Positions 10,001 through 17,431 of a stretch of 64,000 nucleotides of DNA are shown in pieces; position 1 is the first letter of the stretch, and each line of letters opens with the position of its first letter. The notes beneath the pieces were generated by a model, which was not told where the DNA came from, searched no databases, and saw only the letters and a list, made by a program, of their open reading frames with translations. Origin of the DNA: CAYNLK01 sp964398055 (GTDB lineage: Bacteria; Chloroflexota; Anaerolineae; 4572-78; J111). The stretch is taken from contig CAYNLK010000009.1 of assembly GCA_964398055.1 (NCBI GenBank), positions 1 to 64,000 on the forward strand, in the 5' to 3' direction. Made by a program: the position numbers and the translations under genes.

Positions 10001-10041
10001 AAAACCAGCAGCCATAACCGCTTGCTTTTCATAATGACCAT
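7018..10041 (-). CDS. GT39-type membrane glycosyltransferase with large C-terminal domain
   Basis: A 1007-residue polytopic protein. The N-terminus has a first membrane helix (about 8-22), then the loop motif LGEQSLWYDEGVTW, whose Asp-Glu pair is typical of GT39/ArnT/PMT-like transferases that take a sugar from a polyprenyl-phosphate donor. About ten further membrane helices run to about residue 455. The remaining 550 residues are predicted to be outside the membrane. They contain beta-rich repeats (for example LAVNFANQLDLVGMTQL and LAANFSGQISLIGADC) that resemble each other. Three in-frame low-complexity inserts at about residues 152-180, 314-352 and 402-428 are encoded by 7-bp DNA repeats and fall in loops between helices. 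The acceptor and sugar are unknown. The start is uncertain; a second ATG lies 9 bases downstream. Confidence 0.8.
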   Translation of the reverse strand: MVIMKSKRLWLLVLILLGFGLRLTRLGEQSLWYDEGVTWLLSQMRSLVELVRWTAADIQPPLYYLLIWATDLLFGQSEWALRFPAAIFNTLTIPLIYVLARRLFPAQHGRLPWLAAAIFTLSPLMVYYSQEARMYSLLVFEASLSSYLLLKILAPNQLTNQPTNYSPFAIHNSPFTIRHSLFFPLLYALISTAALYTHYFAAFLLLAHLLYALLILWQRRWPGRLSLQLALTFGLTGLLFLPWLPTLLSRLGDDPSYWPGALKLNEAIRKIFITFTAGETVFEQTGLWLALGYLIILALAGLWIIATRLHTPSTAPSPSNQPTNHPTNHPTNPAPTHHSKFTIHYSPFPIPHSLLFLLLWLLLPPLLILLLSYQSPKFNPRYAILSWPAFALLLAAALDSLLPPAHSSLSAPHSPLHASRFTLYALRFTATLALLFLLASSIFSLFNWFTDPRFSKDDFQALAQFVRERQSGDETVLLSSGHFFPVWAYYYGWDNWTPLPQLARLDVNRVVDLSIAADIAKAIAGKQGVWLVTWQDEVIDPNGVVPFWLDRIGARPGDAGDFWGVGLEHWRLDPTKVARLEEEPIQWPLAVNFANQLDLVGMTQLNDGELALFWRARQPLPDNLNLTLDLTDHDGFDWDRASAVGPPGSGNYPPSRWPVGQIVLTRHQLPWQIGAPPGLYLAEVGLGQVTSTEQAAAEFVAWDVLDEQGRPQRRTALVDYVNLSDLVEPETGPLPLDANPVVDFFPIVAVRRVILPQASAEPGDRLLLALLWQAGPYNLDDISVAFDLLDAAGQNFRVGAALTPSRRFNLPRWQPGDMVLGQYWLNIPADAAPGPAQLQLHLIDIGAPGYDERFPLAQLEIRPTARQFTPPAAIDMPLAANFSGQISLIGADCAADCQATPGGTVDLTLYWRAESPPERNFTVFTHLLDPADAVQSNADHLPPKPTQGWVTGEIVADPVTLTIPADLPPGDYRIEVGLYDAAEPAYPRLPLSNGETRLILPQPVRVQ
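8757..8835. repeat. Heptamer tandem repeat inside coding sequence (third insert)
   Basis: Seven-base units, the clearest being GCGTAAA repeated three times and then GCGTGAA twice, grading into G/A-rich heptamers. It lies in frame within the glycosyltransferase gene and encodes a Ser/His/Pro-rich loop at about residues 402-428. Confidence 0.75.
8985..9100. repeat. Heptamer tandem repeat inside coding sequence (second insert)
   Basis: Units such as GGGAATG and GTGAATT with a 7-bp period, followed by TTGGTTGG-type repeats. In frame, it encodes an Asn/Pro/Thr/His-rich loop containing NHPTNHPTN at about residues 314-352 of the glycosyltransferase. Confidence 0.7.
9500..9585. repeat. Heptamer tandem repeat inside coding sequence (first insert)
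   Basis: Units such as GAATTGT and GAATGGC with a strict 7-bp period, then a GGTT tandem run. In frame, it encodes a loop with NQLTNQPTN and NSPFTIRHS at about residues 152-180 of the glycosyltransferase. Confidence 0.75.
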
Positions 10042-10138
10042 AATGCCATGCTACCACAGCCGGGCAGAGGAGACAAAGTAAAACAGAAATTGTCGCGCCT
10101 TATTTGACTTGGGAACATATGTTCTTATAATTCTAACT

Positions 10139-11278
10139 ATGGACCTGCACCAAAAAGTTGGCAACTTAAGCCAGGCCGCCGTGCTGGATTGCGAAGGGCC
10201 GCCGCTTCTCTCCCGCGAGGAGCGTAAGGCTCAATTTATTGACCACAGCCTGGTCTACGTCACCCATCCGCAGCGGGGTAAGATGCCGGTAATGCGGATT
10301 ATGCAGACCAGCGCCTGTGAGCACAATTGCCATTACTGTCCGTTTCAAGCCGGACGCAATTACCGGCGGGTCAGCTTGACGCCGGAGGAGCTGGCCGCGG
10401 CGTTTGACCAGATGCAGCGGAAGAAGCTGGTCGATGGCCTGTTTTTAAGCAGCGGCATCATCGGCGGCGGGGTCAAAGCGATGGACACGATGCTGGCGAC
10501 CGTTGAACTGGTCCGCCGCAAATATGAGTATCATGGCTACATTCACCTCAAAGTGATGCCGGGCGCCGAAGAGGCCCAACTCAGACGAGCCGCCCAATTG
10601 GCCGACCGCCTGTCGATCAATCTGGAAGGAGCCAATGAGCAGCGTTTGCCCCTGCTGGCGCCCCAAAAGAATTTTCTCAAGGAGTTGGTCCCGCCGCTTT
10701 ACTGGCTCCGGCAGCAAAGCCAGACGTTTGAGCCGTGGGTCAAACTACCCAGCCTGACCACTCAATTTGTGGTGGGGCCGGCCGGCGAAAGCGACCGGGA
10801 GTTGTTGACTACCGTTCATCAACTCTACCGCCAGGCTAACCTGGGCCGGGCCTATTACTCCGCCTTCAATCCGGCCAAAGGGACCACGTTTGAACATATG
10901 CCGGCCACCGATCCAACCCGCCAGCATCGCCTGTACCAGGCTGATTGGCTGCTCCGTTTCTACGGTTTTGAAGCCACTGAGCTACCCTTCGATGGGCAGG
11001 GGAACTTGCCCCTGACCACGGATCCCAAGCTGGTCTGGGCGCAGGCGCACCTGAGCCAGCAGCCCGTTGAGTTGAACCGGGCCAGTCGGAGCGAATTGCT
11101 GCGGGTGCCGGGGATCGGCCCAAAAAGCGCCGAGGCGATCATAGCGGCTCGGCGGCAGAGGCGGCTGGGTGACTTGCAACAGCTCAAGCGGCTGGGCGTG
11201 CAGACCGACCGGGCCGCCCCTTATATTCTGCTCGATGGCCGGCAGCCTGGCTACCAGTTGCGCTTCAGCGGCTGGTGA
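10139..11278 (+). CDS. Radical SAM protein with C-terminal helix-hairpin-helix (putative DNA modification/repair)
   Basis: A 379-residue protein. The radical SAM cluster motif CEHNCHYC (CX3CX2C) is at about residue 60 and should bind a 4Fe-4S cluster and S-adenosylmethionine. It is preceded by the family-like stretch MPVMRIMQTSACE and followed by a TIM-barrel-like core with LFLSSGIIGGG. The C-terminus has a helix-hairpin-helix unit, LLRVPGIGPKSAEAII, a non-specific DNA-binding element. This combination matches the group annotated as putative DNA modification/repair radical SAM protein, often encoded beside a uracil-DNA-glycosylase-like partner; no such partner is visible here. The frame has an upstream TTG at 10109, but this ATG fits the family start. 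A terminator follows. Confidence 0.8.
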   Translation: MDLHQKVGNLSQAAVLDCEGPPLLSREERKAQFIDHSLVYVTHPQRGKMPVMRIMQTSACEHNCHYCPFQAGRNYRRVSLTPEELAAAFDQMQRKKLVDGLFLSSGIIGGGVKAMDTMLATVELVRRKYEYHGYIHLKVMPGAEEAQLRRAAQLADRLSINLEGANEQRLPLLAPQKNFLKELVPPLYWLRQQSQTFEPWVKLPSLTTQFVVGPAGESDRELLTTVHQLYRQANLGRAYYSAFNPAKGTTFEHMPATDPTRQHRLYQADWLLRFYGFEATELPFDGQGNLPLTTDPKLVWAQAHLSQQPVELNRASRSELLRVPGIGPKSAEAIIAARRQRRLGDLQQLKRLGVQTDRAAPYILLDGRQPGYQLRFSGW

Positions 11279-11299
11279 GGTCTCCGAACAGCTCTCCTG

Positions 11300-11338
11300 G
11301 ACCCTAAAGGTCTTCAAAACCTTTAGGGTCTTCTTTTT
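11300..11338 (+). terminator. Rho-independent terminator after the radical SAM gene
   Basis: GACCCTAAAGGT pairs with ACCTTTAGGGTC across a short A/T-rich loop, followed by TTCTTTTTT. It lies 22 bases after the stop codon and is a textbook intrinsic terminator. Confidence 0.9.
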
Positions 11339-11347
11339 TGAGGGTGT

Positions 11348-11390
11348 CTTTCACCTCGTTCCCAAACTCAGTTTGGGAACGAGGTGAAAG
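11348..11390. repeat. 43-bp near-perfect palindrome
   Basis: Two perfect 21-bp arms (left arm begins CTTTCACCTCG) are separated by a single base at 11369. It follows the terminator directly. No T-run follows; it looks like a dispersed palindromic repeat. Confidence 0.7.
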
Positions 11391-11518
11391 GAGTATCAGG
11401 GCGAGACTATTTGCTTATTTTGACACTAACCTTAACTCGGTTTATACTAAAAATTCCTCCACCATTCGGTTCCGCTGTTTTATCATAATCAACTAGCTTT
11501 TATTACAACAGTGTCTCC

Positions 11519-12229
11519 ATGAGTGTACCAAAGCCGGCCGAAAAATACGATGCCAGCACATATGAGCGGCCCTCGGTCACCGTGGACGTGGTGATTTTTA
11601 CTATCCTCGACGAGCAACTCAAGGTGCTGCTGATTAAGCGCAAAGCCTGGCCCTGTTCCGGGATGTGGGCTATTCCCGGCGGTTTTGTGAATGTTGACGA
11701 GGGGTTGGAAGAGGCCGCCTATCGCGAACTGGCCGAGGAAACCGGCGTGACCAGCGCCGACGTTTACCTGGAACAACTCTACACCTTTGGCGCGCCCGAC
11801 CGGGACCCCCGGACGCGGGTCATTACGGTGGCTTATTTTGCCCTGGTTAGCGCCGACAAGCTCAGGCCGCGGGCCGCCTCGGATGCTCAAGAGATTGCTT
11901 GGTTCTCCATTTACGACTTGCCCCCGCTGGCTTTTGATCACGCTGACATTTTGAATTACGCCTTGACCCGTTTACGCTACAAGTTAGAATATACCGCGGT
12001 TGGGTTTCAACTCTTGCCTGAAAAATTCACCCTGCGGGAGCTGCAAGAAGCCTATGAAATCATTTTGGGCGCCAAACTCGACAAAGGCAACTTCCGCAGT
12101 AAACTACGCAAAACGAATGTGGTGGAAATGGTGGATGGCTACCGCAATACCGGTGGTCGACCGGCTCGACTGTACCGCTTCCGCGAAGATGCGGTGGCCG
12201 AGGTGAAAGCCCGGCGACTTTTTCCTTAA
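11519..12229 (+). CDS. nrtR: NrtR-type regulator: Nudix domain with winged helix
   Basis: A 236-residue protein. Residues 20-150 form a Nudix domain with an intact Nudix box, GGFVNVDEGLEEAAYRELAE followed by ETGV, so all Glu and Arg positions expected for metal-dependent hydrolysis are kept. Residues 160-236 form the winged-helix domain of the NrtR family, with LDKGNFRSKLRKTNVVE and the wing GGRPARLYRF. NrtR proteins repress NAD synthesis or salvage genes and use ADP-ribose or related compounds as effectors. A nicotinamidase/pncB pair with a palindromic operator-like site lies about 2.7 kb downstream, which supports this role. No clear ribosome binding site precedes the ATG. The intact Nudix box means ADP-ribose or NDP-sugar hydrolysis is also possible. 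Confidence 0.8.
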   Translation: MSVPKPAEKYDASTYERPSVTVDVVIFTILDEQLKVLLIKRKAWPCSGMWAIPGGFVNVDEGLEEAAYRELAEETGVTSADVYLEQLYTFGAPDRDPRTRVITVAYFALVSADKLRPRAASDAQEIAWFSIYDLPPLAFDHADILNYALTRLRYKLEYTAVGFQLLPEKFTLRELQEAYEIILGAKLDKGNFRSKLRKTNVVEMVDGYRNTGGRPARLYRFREDAVAEVKARRLFP

Positions 12230-12348
12230 CAAGTGGCAAGTGGCAGGTAACAAGTAGCAGATCGCAAATGGCAAGGATACAAATAGCAAGCACAATCAAG
12301 CACAATCTGCAACCTGCAACCTGCGACGTGCAACCTGTGACCTGTAAG
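12230..12348. repeat. Heptamer tandem repeats upstream of glgC
   Basis: Seven-base units such as GTGGCAA, ATGGCAA and AACCTGC fill almost the whole gap between the Nudix regulator and glgC, ending at the glgC ribosome binding site. Two unit families follow each other. Confidence 0.75.
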
Positions 12349-12368
12349 CAAGTGGAGGGAGTAACTTT

Positions 12369-13628
12369 ATGCAAATTTTGGCTGTGTTGATGGCGGGGGG
12401 GGCAGGCACGCGGCTGACCGTGCTGTCGGACAAACGCTCCAAACCGGCCGTACCCTTTGCCGGCAAATATAAAATCATAGATTTCACCCTATCTAATTGT
12501 GTCAATTCAGGCATTTACGATGTGGCTATTCTGACCCAGTACCGGCCCCACTCGTTGAATGCGCACATTGGCATTGGCAAACCGTGGGACCTGGACCGGC
12601 AACGGGGCGGGGTGCATTTGCGACAGCCCTATCAAGGGAGCAGTGCGGATTTGGATTGGTATCGGGGCACCGCCGACGCCGTCTACCGTAACCTTGATTT
12701 CATCCAGGAGACAAATCCCGACCTGGTGCTGATTCTGTCCGGCGATCATATTTACAAAATGGATTACCGGCCCATGTTGGCTTATCATCGCGACAAAGGC
12801 GCCGACCTGACCATCGGGGTGATGGAAGTGCCGCTGGAAGAAACTGACCGCTTTGGGATTATGACGGTCAACCGGAATATGCGCATTACCGAATTCCACG
12901 AAAAACCCAAGAATCGGGATAAGGGCAACCTGGCCTCGATGGGTATCTACGTTTTTACCACTGATATGCTGATCCAACGTCTGGCGGAAGGCACGCCTGA
13001 ATCGCCCCGAATTGATTTTGGTAAGGATGTCATCCCGGCGATGATCAGTCAAGATAAGGTCTATGCCTACCCGTTTGAAGGCTACTGGGTCGACGTCGGT
13101 ACGATCCAGTCCTATTGGGAAACAAATCTGGCCCTGACCGAACTGGGTGGCCAGAATAGCCTCAACCTGCACGATTCCAACTGGGTTATCCACACCCGGA
13201 GTGAGGAGCGCCCGCCGGCTAAATTGGGGCCGCAGGCCCAGGTGGTCAACAGCCTGGTCTCCAACGGCTGTGTCATTCGCGGCCGGGTGGAGCGGTCGGT
13301 GCTGTCGCCAGGGGTGTATGTGTCGCCCGGCGCGGTGGTCCGCGAGTCGGTCATTATCAATGATACCTGGATTGGACCGGGCGCCATCATCGACCGGGCC
13401 ATTATCGACGAGAATGTGGTCATTGGCGCCGGCACCAAGCTGGGCTTTGGCGAGGATATGTCGCCCAACCGGGAGATGCCCGATAAATTGAATACCGGCA
13501 TTACGGTGGTGGGGTCAGGCTCGCACGTGCCGGGGGGGCTAACGATTGGCCGCAATGTCTTGATCCATTGCGATCGCCAGGAGAGCGATTTTCCGGGTAC
13601 GGAAATTCCTAGCGGGGAGACGGTCTAA
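12369..13628 (+). CDS. glgC: Glucose-1-phosphate adenylyltransferase (ADP-glucose synthesis), catalytic type
   Basis: Makes ADP-glucose from glucose-1-phosphate and ATP for glycogen synthesis in the cytoplasm. The 419-residue protein has the nucleotide-binding motif MAGGAGTRL with the catalytic Arg, then KRSKPAVPFAGKYKIIDF with the conserved Lys. It also has the metal-binding Asp region LILSGDHIYKMDY and the sugar-phosphate site EFHEKP. A left-handed beta-helix domain fills about residues 280-419, with hexapeptide-like repeats such as VIRGRVERSVLSPGV. GGAGGGAG precedes the ATG. It is translationally coupled to the next gene by a one-base overlap of stop and start. Confidence 0.92.
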   Translation: MQILAVLMAGGAGTRLTVLSDKRSKPAVPFAGKYKIIDFTLSNCVNSGIYDVAILTQYRPHSLNAHIGIGKPWDLDRQRGGVHLRQPYQGSSADLDWYRGTADAVYRNLDFIQETNPDLVLILSGDHIYKMDYRPMLAYHRDKGADLTIGVMEVPLEETDRFGIMTVNRNMRITEFHEKPKNRDKGNLASMGIYVFTTDMLIQRLAEGTPESPRIDFGKDVIPAMISQDKVYAYPFEGYWVDVGTIQSYWETNLALTELGGQNSLNLHDSNWVIHTRSEERPPAKLGPQAQVVNSLVSNGCVIRGRVERSVLSPGVYVSPGAVVRESVIINDTWIGPGAIIDRAIIDENVVIGAGTKLGFGEDMSPNREMPDKLNTGITVVGSGSHVPGGLTIGRNVLIHCDRQESDFPGTEIPSGETV

Positions 13629-14863
13629 TGAATACAATTGTGATGATCATGGCCGGTGGGGCCAGTGAAGATTTGAGCGTGTTGACTGCGATCCGGTCTG
13701 AACCGGCGATTCCTTTTGGCGGTAAATATCGGATCATCGATTTTACTCTGTCCAATTGCGTCAATTCCGGCCTGTACAATGTCGCTCTGCTCACCCAATA
13801 TATGCCCCGTTCCCTCAACGATCATGTGGGCGTGGGTAAGCCGTGGGACCTGGACCGTTCCCAGGGCGGGGTGCGTCTTTTACAGCCCTATTTGGGGCCG
13901 GGTATGAGCGGCTGGCAACGCGGCACTGCGGATGCGGTGCGCCATAACTTAGACCTGGTGGATGAGCAGCGAGTCGACACCGCGCTCATTCTGGCCGGCG
14001 ATCATATTTACAAGATGGATTATCGGCCGATGCTGGCCTTCCACCAGCAAAAGCAGGCCGATGTGACGGTGGCGGTCCGCCGGGTTAGTCCCTTTGAAAC
14101 CCACCGCTTTGGCATTGTCAGCGTTGAAGGCGATATGCGAGTGACCGGCTTCAAAGAAAAGCCTCGCCGTTCCCGAGAAACCCTGGCTTCGATGGGGATT
14201 TACGTGTTCAAGGCGGCGGTATTAAAAGAAATCCTGGGTAATCCGGCCCTGAATGATTTTGGTCGAGACGTATTGCCGGCTATCATCAACACCCACAAGG
14301 TGTCGGCCTATACCTTTGAGGGTTACTGGGCCGATGTGGGCACCCTGCAAGCCTACTGGGAGTCTAATATGGCCCTGTTGGCCGAAACTCCGGCCCTGGA
14401 TTTGTACGATCCAGAGTGGGTCATTCATACCCGTAGCGAGGAACAGCCGCCAGTCCAGATTGGTCCAAACGCCTGGGTGGGGGGCAATTTGTTGTCTAAC
14501 GGCTGCATTATTGAAGGGGTGGTGGAGCGGTCGGTGTTATCGCCGGGGGTGCGGGTGGCTGCCGGGGCGGTGGTGCGCGATTCGGTGATTATGAATGATA
14601 CGGTCATTATGCCCAATGCCAAGATCGAGCGAGCCATTATTGACAAAGAGGTTCATATTGGCGAGGGTGTAGAAGTTTGCTATGGGGTTGATAATGTCCC
14701 TAACCGCTACCACCCGGAACGGCTCAATACCGGCCTGACGGTGATTGGCAAGCGGGCCCGTCTGCCGGCCGGCGTTAAGATTGGGCACAATGTTATCATC
14801 AATCCCGGCGTGGATGAGTCCAGGTTTCACGCCGATTTTGTGCCCAGCGGCGAGATGGTTTGA
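13628..14863 (+). CDS. GlgC paralogue, probably non-catalytic regulatory subunit (GlgD-like)
   Basis: A 411-residue paralogue of the preceding protein with the same two-domain layout and high similarity throughout. The active site is altered. The GTRL motif reads SEDL, so the catalytic Arg is Asp. The KRSKP motif reads IRSEP, so the Lys ten residues further on is Glu. Both positions are needed for activity in studied ADP-glucose pyrophosphorylases, and their loss marks the non-catalytic large subunit of plants and GlgD of Firmicutes. The Asp of LAGDHIYKMDY is kept. I infer a heterotetramer with the upstream GlgC in which this chain tunes regulation. It overlaps glgC by one base (TAATG). A perfect hairpin follows the stop. 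Confidence 0.85.
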   Translation: MNTIVMIMAGGASEDLSVLTAIRSEPAIPFGGKYRIIDFTLSNCVNSGLYNVALLTQYMPRSLNDHVGVGKPWDLDRSQGGVRLLQPYLGPGMSGWQRGTADAVRHNLDLVDEQRVDTALILAGDHIYKMDYRPMLAFHQQKQADVTVAVRRVSPFETHRFGIVSVEGDMRVTGFKEKPRRSRETLASMGIYVFKAAVLKEILGNPALNDFGRDVLPAIINTHKVSAYTFEGYWADVGTLQAYWESNMALLAETPALDLYDPEWVIHTRSEEQPPVQIGPNAWVGGNLLSNGCIIEGVVERSVLSPGVRVAAGAVVRDSVIMNDTVIMPNAKIERAIIDKEVHIGEGVEVCYGVDNVPNRYHPERLNTGLTVIGKRARLPAGVKIGHNVIINPGVDESRFHADFVPSGEMV

Positions 14864-14897
14864 ACTCTGCGTAATCTCAAAACCGCAGCGGCGCTAA

Positions 14898-14926
14898 GCA
14901 AGGGCAGGTCTCTGACCTGCCCTTGC
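14898..14926 (+). terminator. Hairpin after the glgC pair
   Basis: Perfect 13-bp arms, GCAAGGGCAGGTC and its reverse complement, with a 3-base loop (TCT). It is followed by only a weak T-rich stretch, so termination is likely but not certain. Confidence 0.6.
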
Positions 14927-14937
14927 CAATTTCAATA

Positions 14938-14966
14938 TTGACAAAAATCTTATTTTGAGGTATCTT
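14938..14966 (+). promoter_or_regulatory. Sigma70-type promoter of the NAD salvage operon
   Basis: A perfect TTGACA at 14938-14943, a 17-base spacer and a weak -10, TATCTT, at 14961-14966. The operator-like palindrome begins at the -10 and covers the predicted start site. Confidence 0.5.
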
Positions 14967-14986
14967 TAGTGTAAATTATACACTAA
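14966..14986. promoter_or_regulatory. 21-bp palindromic operator, candidate NrtR box
   Basis: Arms TTAGTGTA and TACACTAA are perfect inverted copies around the 5-base spacer AATTA. NrtR sites are described as palindromes of about this length. It lies 25 bases before the nicotinamidase start and overlaps the promoter, the arrangement expected for repression. Only half-site-like sequences (ACACTAA, ATACTAA) are seen before the nrtR gene itself. Confidence 0.65.
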
Positions 14987-15011
14987 TTAGTTTCGAAAGG
15001 GAGAGGTAACT

Positions 15012-16043
15012 ATGGCATTGAAGCAATTGCCCATCCCGCCTCACTTTGCGCCGGACAAGGTTGGCGAGGTGTGGAAGGTGGCTTATCAGGAGCGGGCCCA
15101 GGATGCGGAACAATGGGCCAGGCAGCATCAAATTGCCCCGGCGGCCCAGGATCAATTCAGAATCTGCCTGATGCCGGTTGATGTGCAAAATACTTTTTGC
15201 ATTCCCGACTTTGAGTTATATGTTGGCGGGCGGTCAGGCCAGGGCGCGGTGGATGACAACCGGCGCTTGTGCCAGTTCATTTACCGTAATCTGGCTGCAA
15301 TTACCGAAATCAGCCCTACCCTGGACACCCACCAGCCCATCCAAATTTTCCACAGCCTGTTCCTGGTCAACGACGCCGGCGATCATCCCGACCCGTATAC
15401 CCTGATCTCTCAAGAGGATATCGACCGGGGTATCTGGAAATTCAATCCGGCCATTGCCCGCAGTCTAGGCATTAGCGCCGAATATGGGCAAAAATATTTG
15501 CGTTACTACGCCCAACAACTGCACGCGGGCGGCAAGTATGATCTAACCATCTGGCCATACCACGCCATGCTGGGCGGCCTGGGCCACGCCCTGGTTGCGG
15601 CGGTGGAGGAGGCCATCTTCTTTCACAGTGTGGCCCGCTACAGCCAGCCGAATTTTCAAATCAAAGGCAACAACCCGCTGACCGAAAACTATTCCGTGCT
15701 CAGGCCCGAACTGTTGCAGGATTTTGAGGGACAGGTGGTTGCCCAAAAAAACAATGAATTTATCAAAAAGCTGCTGGATTTTGATGCGGTGATTATTGCC
15801 GGACAGGCCAAGAGTCACTGTGTGGCCTGGACCATTGGCGACCTGTTGGATGAGATGCTCCTAACCGATCAAAAGTTGGTCGAAAAGGTCTATTTGCTGG
15901 AGGATTGTACCTCGCCGGTGGTGATTCCGGGGGTGATCGACTATACTGATGCAGCGGATGCCGCTTTTCGGCGGTTTGCGGAGGCGGGCATGCATATCGT
16001 GCGTTCCACCGAGCCGCTCGACCGCTGGCCTGGCTTGAGTTAA
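15012..16043 (+). CDS. Nicotinamidase-like cysteine hydrolase (isochorismatase family)
   Basis: A 343-residue hydrolase, longer than the roughly 200-residue PncA proteins. The expected triad is visible: Asp in MPVDVQNTF, Lys in FQIKGNNPLTENYS and Cys in GQAKSHCVAW. A metal-binding D-x-H appears as LDTHQP, with further His in GDHPDPY. The KG-NPLTE-YS pattern matches nicotinamidases well. It would convert nicotinamide to nicotinate, the substrate of the next gene's product; the pair forms a salvage operon (16 bases apart). GGGAGAGG precedes the ATG. Another isochorismatase-family amidase activity cannot be excluded. It is probably controlled by the palindrome at 14966. Confidence 0.8.
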   Translation: MALKQLPIPPHFAPDKVGEVWKVAYQERAQDAEQWARQHQIAPAAQDQFRICLMPVDVQNTFCIPDFELYVGGRSGQGAVDDNRRLCQFIYRNLAAITEISPTLDTHQPIQIFHSLFLVNDAGDHPDPYTLISQEDIDRGIWKFNPAIARSLGISAEYGQKYLRYYAQQLHAGGKYDLTIWPYHAMLGGLGHALVAAVEEAIFFHSVARYSQPNFQIKGNNPLTENYSVLRPELLQDFEGQVVAQKNNEFIKKLLDFDAVIIAGQAKSHCVAWTIGDLLDEMLLTDQKLVEKVYLLEDCTSPVVIPGVIDYTDAADAAFRRFAEAGMHIVRSTEPLDRWPGLS

Positions 16044-16059
16044 GTCAAACCGGAGAGCT

Positions 16060-17427
16060 ATGTCGATATTCAATCAGACGCGCCTGACCAACCGCACCTT
16101 CAAGCTCGATATCGAGCGGATGCGCCAGGGTTGGTACTCCGATAAATATTTTGTCAACATTGCCCAAACATTGCAGGTGTTGGCCGGCAACGACTACCGC
16201 TTTGCCGGCCAGTCGGCGATTTTGGCCGAGCTGGGGATTGACCCGGCCGGCCTGGCCACCGGCAATATTGAAGTTGAGATGCAGTTCTTCACCCGGCGCT
16301 ACTCGCGGGCCTTGATTGCCGGGGTCGATAAAGCCCTGAGTATGCTGCGTCACTGCACCGGCTATACCGGTTCTGATGGAAAATTTGTGGAAAGCTGGGC
16401 CCATCTGCGGGTTGAGGCTGTTGAGGATGGGGTGATGGTTCACTACAACGGCGACCCGCGCCATGTGCGGCCCGTTATCCGGGTTCGGGGGCGGTATCGA
16501 GATTTTGCCCTGCTGGAAACGCCCATGTTGGGCGCGCTGACCCGGGGTAGCCGCATTGCCACCAACGTTTACAACACCCTGGAAGCGGCTCGCGGCAAGC
16601 CGGTGCTCTTCTTCCCGGCCCGTTTTGACGCCCACGAGGTGCAAGCCGCCGATGGCTACGCCTATGATATCGCCGTGCGCCGGTTCAACCAGGATTACCA
16701 GCAGCAGGTCCGTTCCTTTGTCTCCACCGATGCCCAAGGCGACTGGTGGGGCGGGCTGGGCGGCGGTACGGTGGCTCACGCCGCCATTGCCTGCTTTTTA
16801 GGCGATACGGTTGAGGCGATGCTGGCCTTTGCCGCGGTGCGCCCCCCAGATATACCCCGCATCGCCCTGGTTGATTTCACCAACGACAGCGTCGGCGTCA
16901 GTTTGGCCGTGTTGAAAGCGATGTTTGAGCGTTATCGGGCCGCCTACGATGCCGGGCAAATGGAGGTTGCCAGGCAGTATAAGATGTTTGGGGTGCGCCT
17001 GGATACCTCCAGCAATATGCGCGATATCAGTATCCCGCCCCTGGGCGACAAAAAGTTGGACAACGGGGTCAACCCCCGGCTGTGCTGGTTGGTCCGGCAG
17101 GCGCTCGATAGCGCCTGGGAAGATTGGGATTTAACGCCGGTGTGGCAAGAGCGGGCGGCGGCCTATTGCCGCGAGGTAAAAATTGTGGTCAGCGGCGGTT
17201 TTGGCCCGGAAAAGATCAAGTGGTTTGAAGAGCTGAACGTACCGGTTGATATTTACGGGGTTGGCTCCAGCCTGATGAGCAATGACGAAGCCCTGGGGAC
17301 CAATACCGATTTCACCGCCGATGTAGTCCGGGTGAAAATCAACGGCGACTGGGTCGATATGGCCAAGGTAGGCCGGAGCGCGGGGGAAAATGCCGACCTG
17401 GAGCCGGTTGATCTAACCGATTTATGA
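16060..17427 (+). CDS. pncB: Nicotinate phosphoribosyltransferase
   Basis: Condenses nicotinate with phosphoribosyl pyrophosphate (ATP-assisted) to nicotinate mononucleotide in the NAD salvage pathway. The 455-residue protein has the N-terminal LDIERMRQGWYSDKYF stretch, RGSRIATNVYNTLEAA, and a central DWWGGLGGGTVAHAAIACF segment with the catalytic-region His. VDFTNDSV, FGVRLDTSSNMRD and the phosphate-binding VSGGFGPEKIKWFEE follow, then VDIYGVGSSLMSND. GGAG precedes the ATG. It is the second gene of the operon and ends only four bases from the convergent surface-protein gene. Confidence 0.93.
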   Translation: MSIFNQTRLTNRTFKLDIERMRQGWYSDKYFVNIAQTLQVLAGNDYRFAGQSAILAELGIDPAGLATGNIEVEMQFFTRRYSRALIAGVDKALSMLRHCTGYTGSDGKFVESWAHLRVEAVEDGVMVHYNGDPRHVRPVIRVRGRYRDFALLETPMLGALTRGSRIATNVYNTLEAARGKPVLFFPARFDAHEVQAADGYAYDIAVRRFNQDYQQQVRSFVSTDAQGDWWGGLGGGTVAHAAIACFLGDTVEAMLAFAAVRPPDIPRIALVDFTNDSVGVSLAVLKAMFERYRAAYDAGQMEVARQYKMFGVRLDTSSNMRDISIPPLGDKKLDNGVNPRLCWLVRQALDSAWEDWDLTPVWQERAAAYCREVKIVVSGGFGPEKIKWFEELNVPVDIYGVGSSLMSNDEALGTNTDFTADVVRVKINGDWVDMAKVGRSAGENADLEPVDLTDL

Positions 17428-17431
17428 TTGC

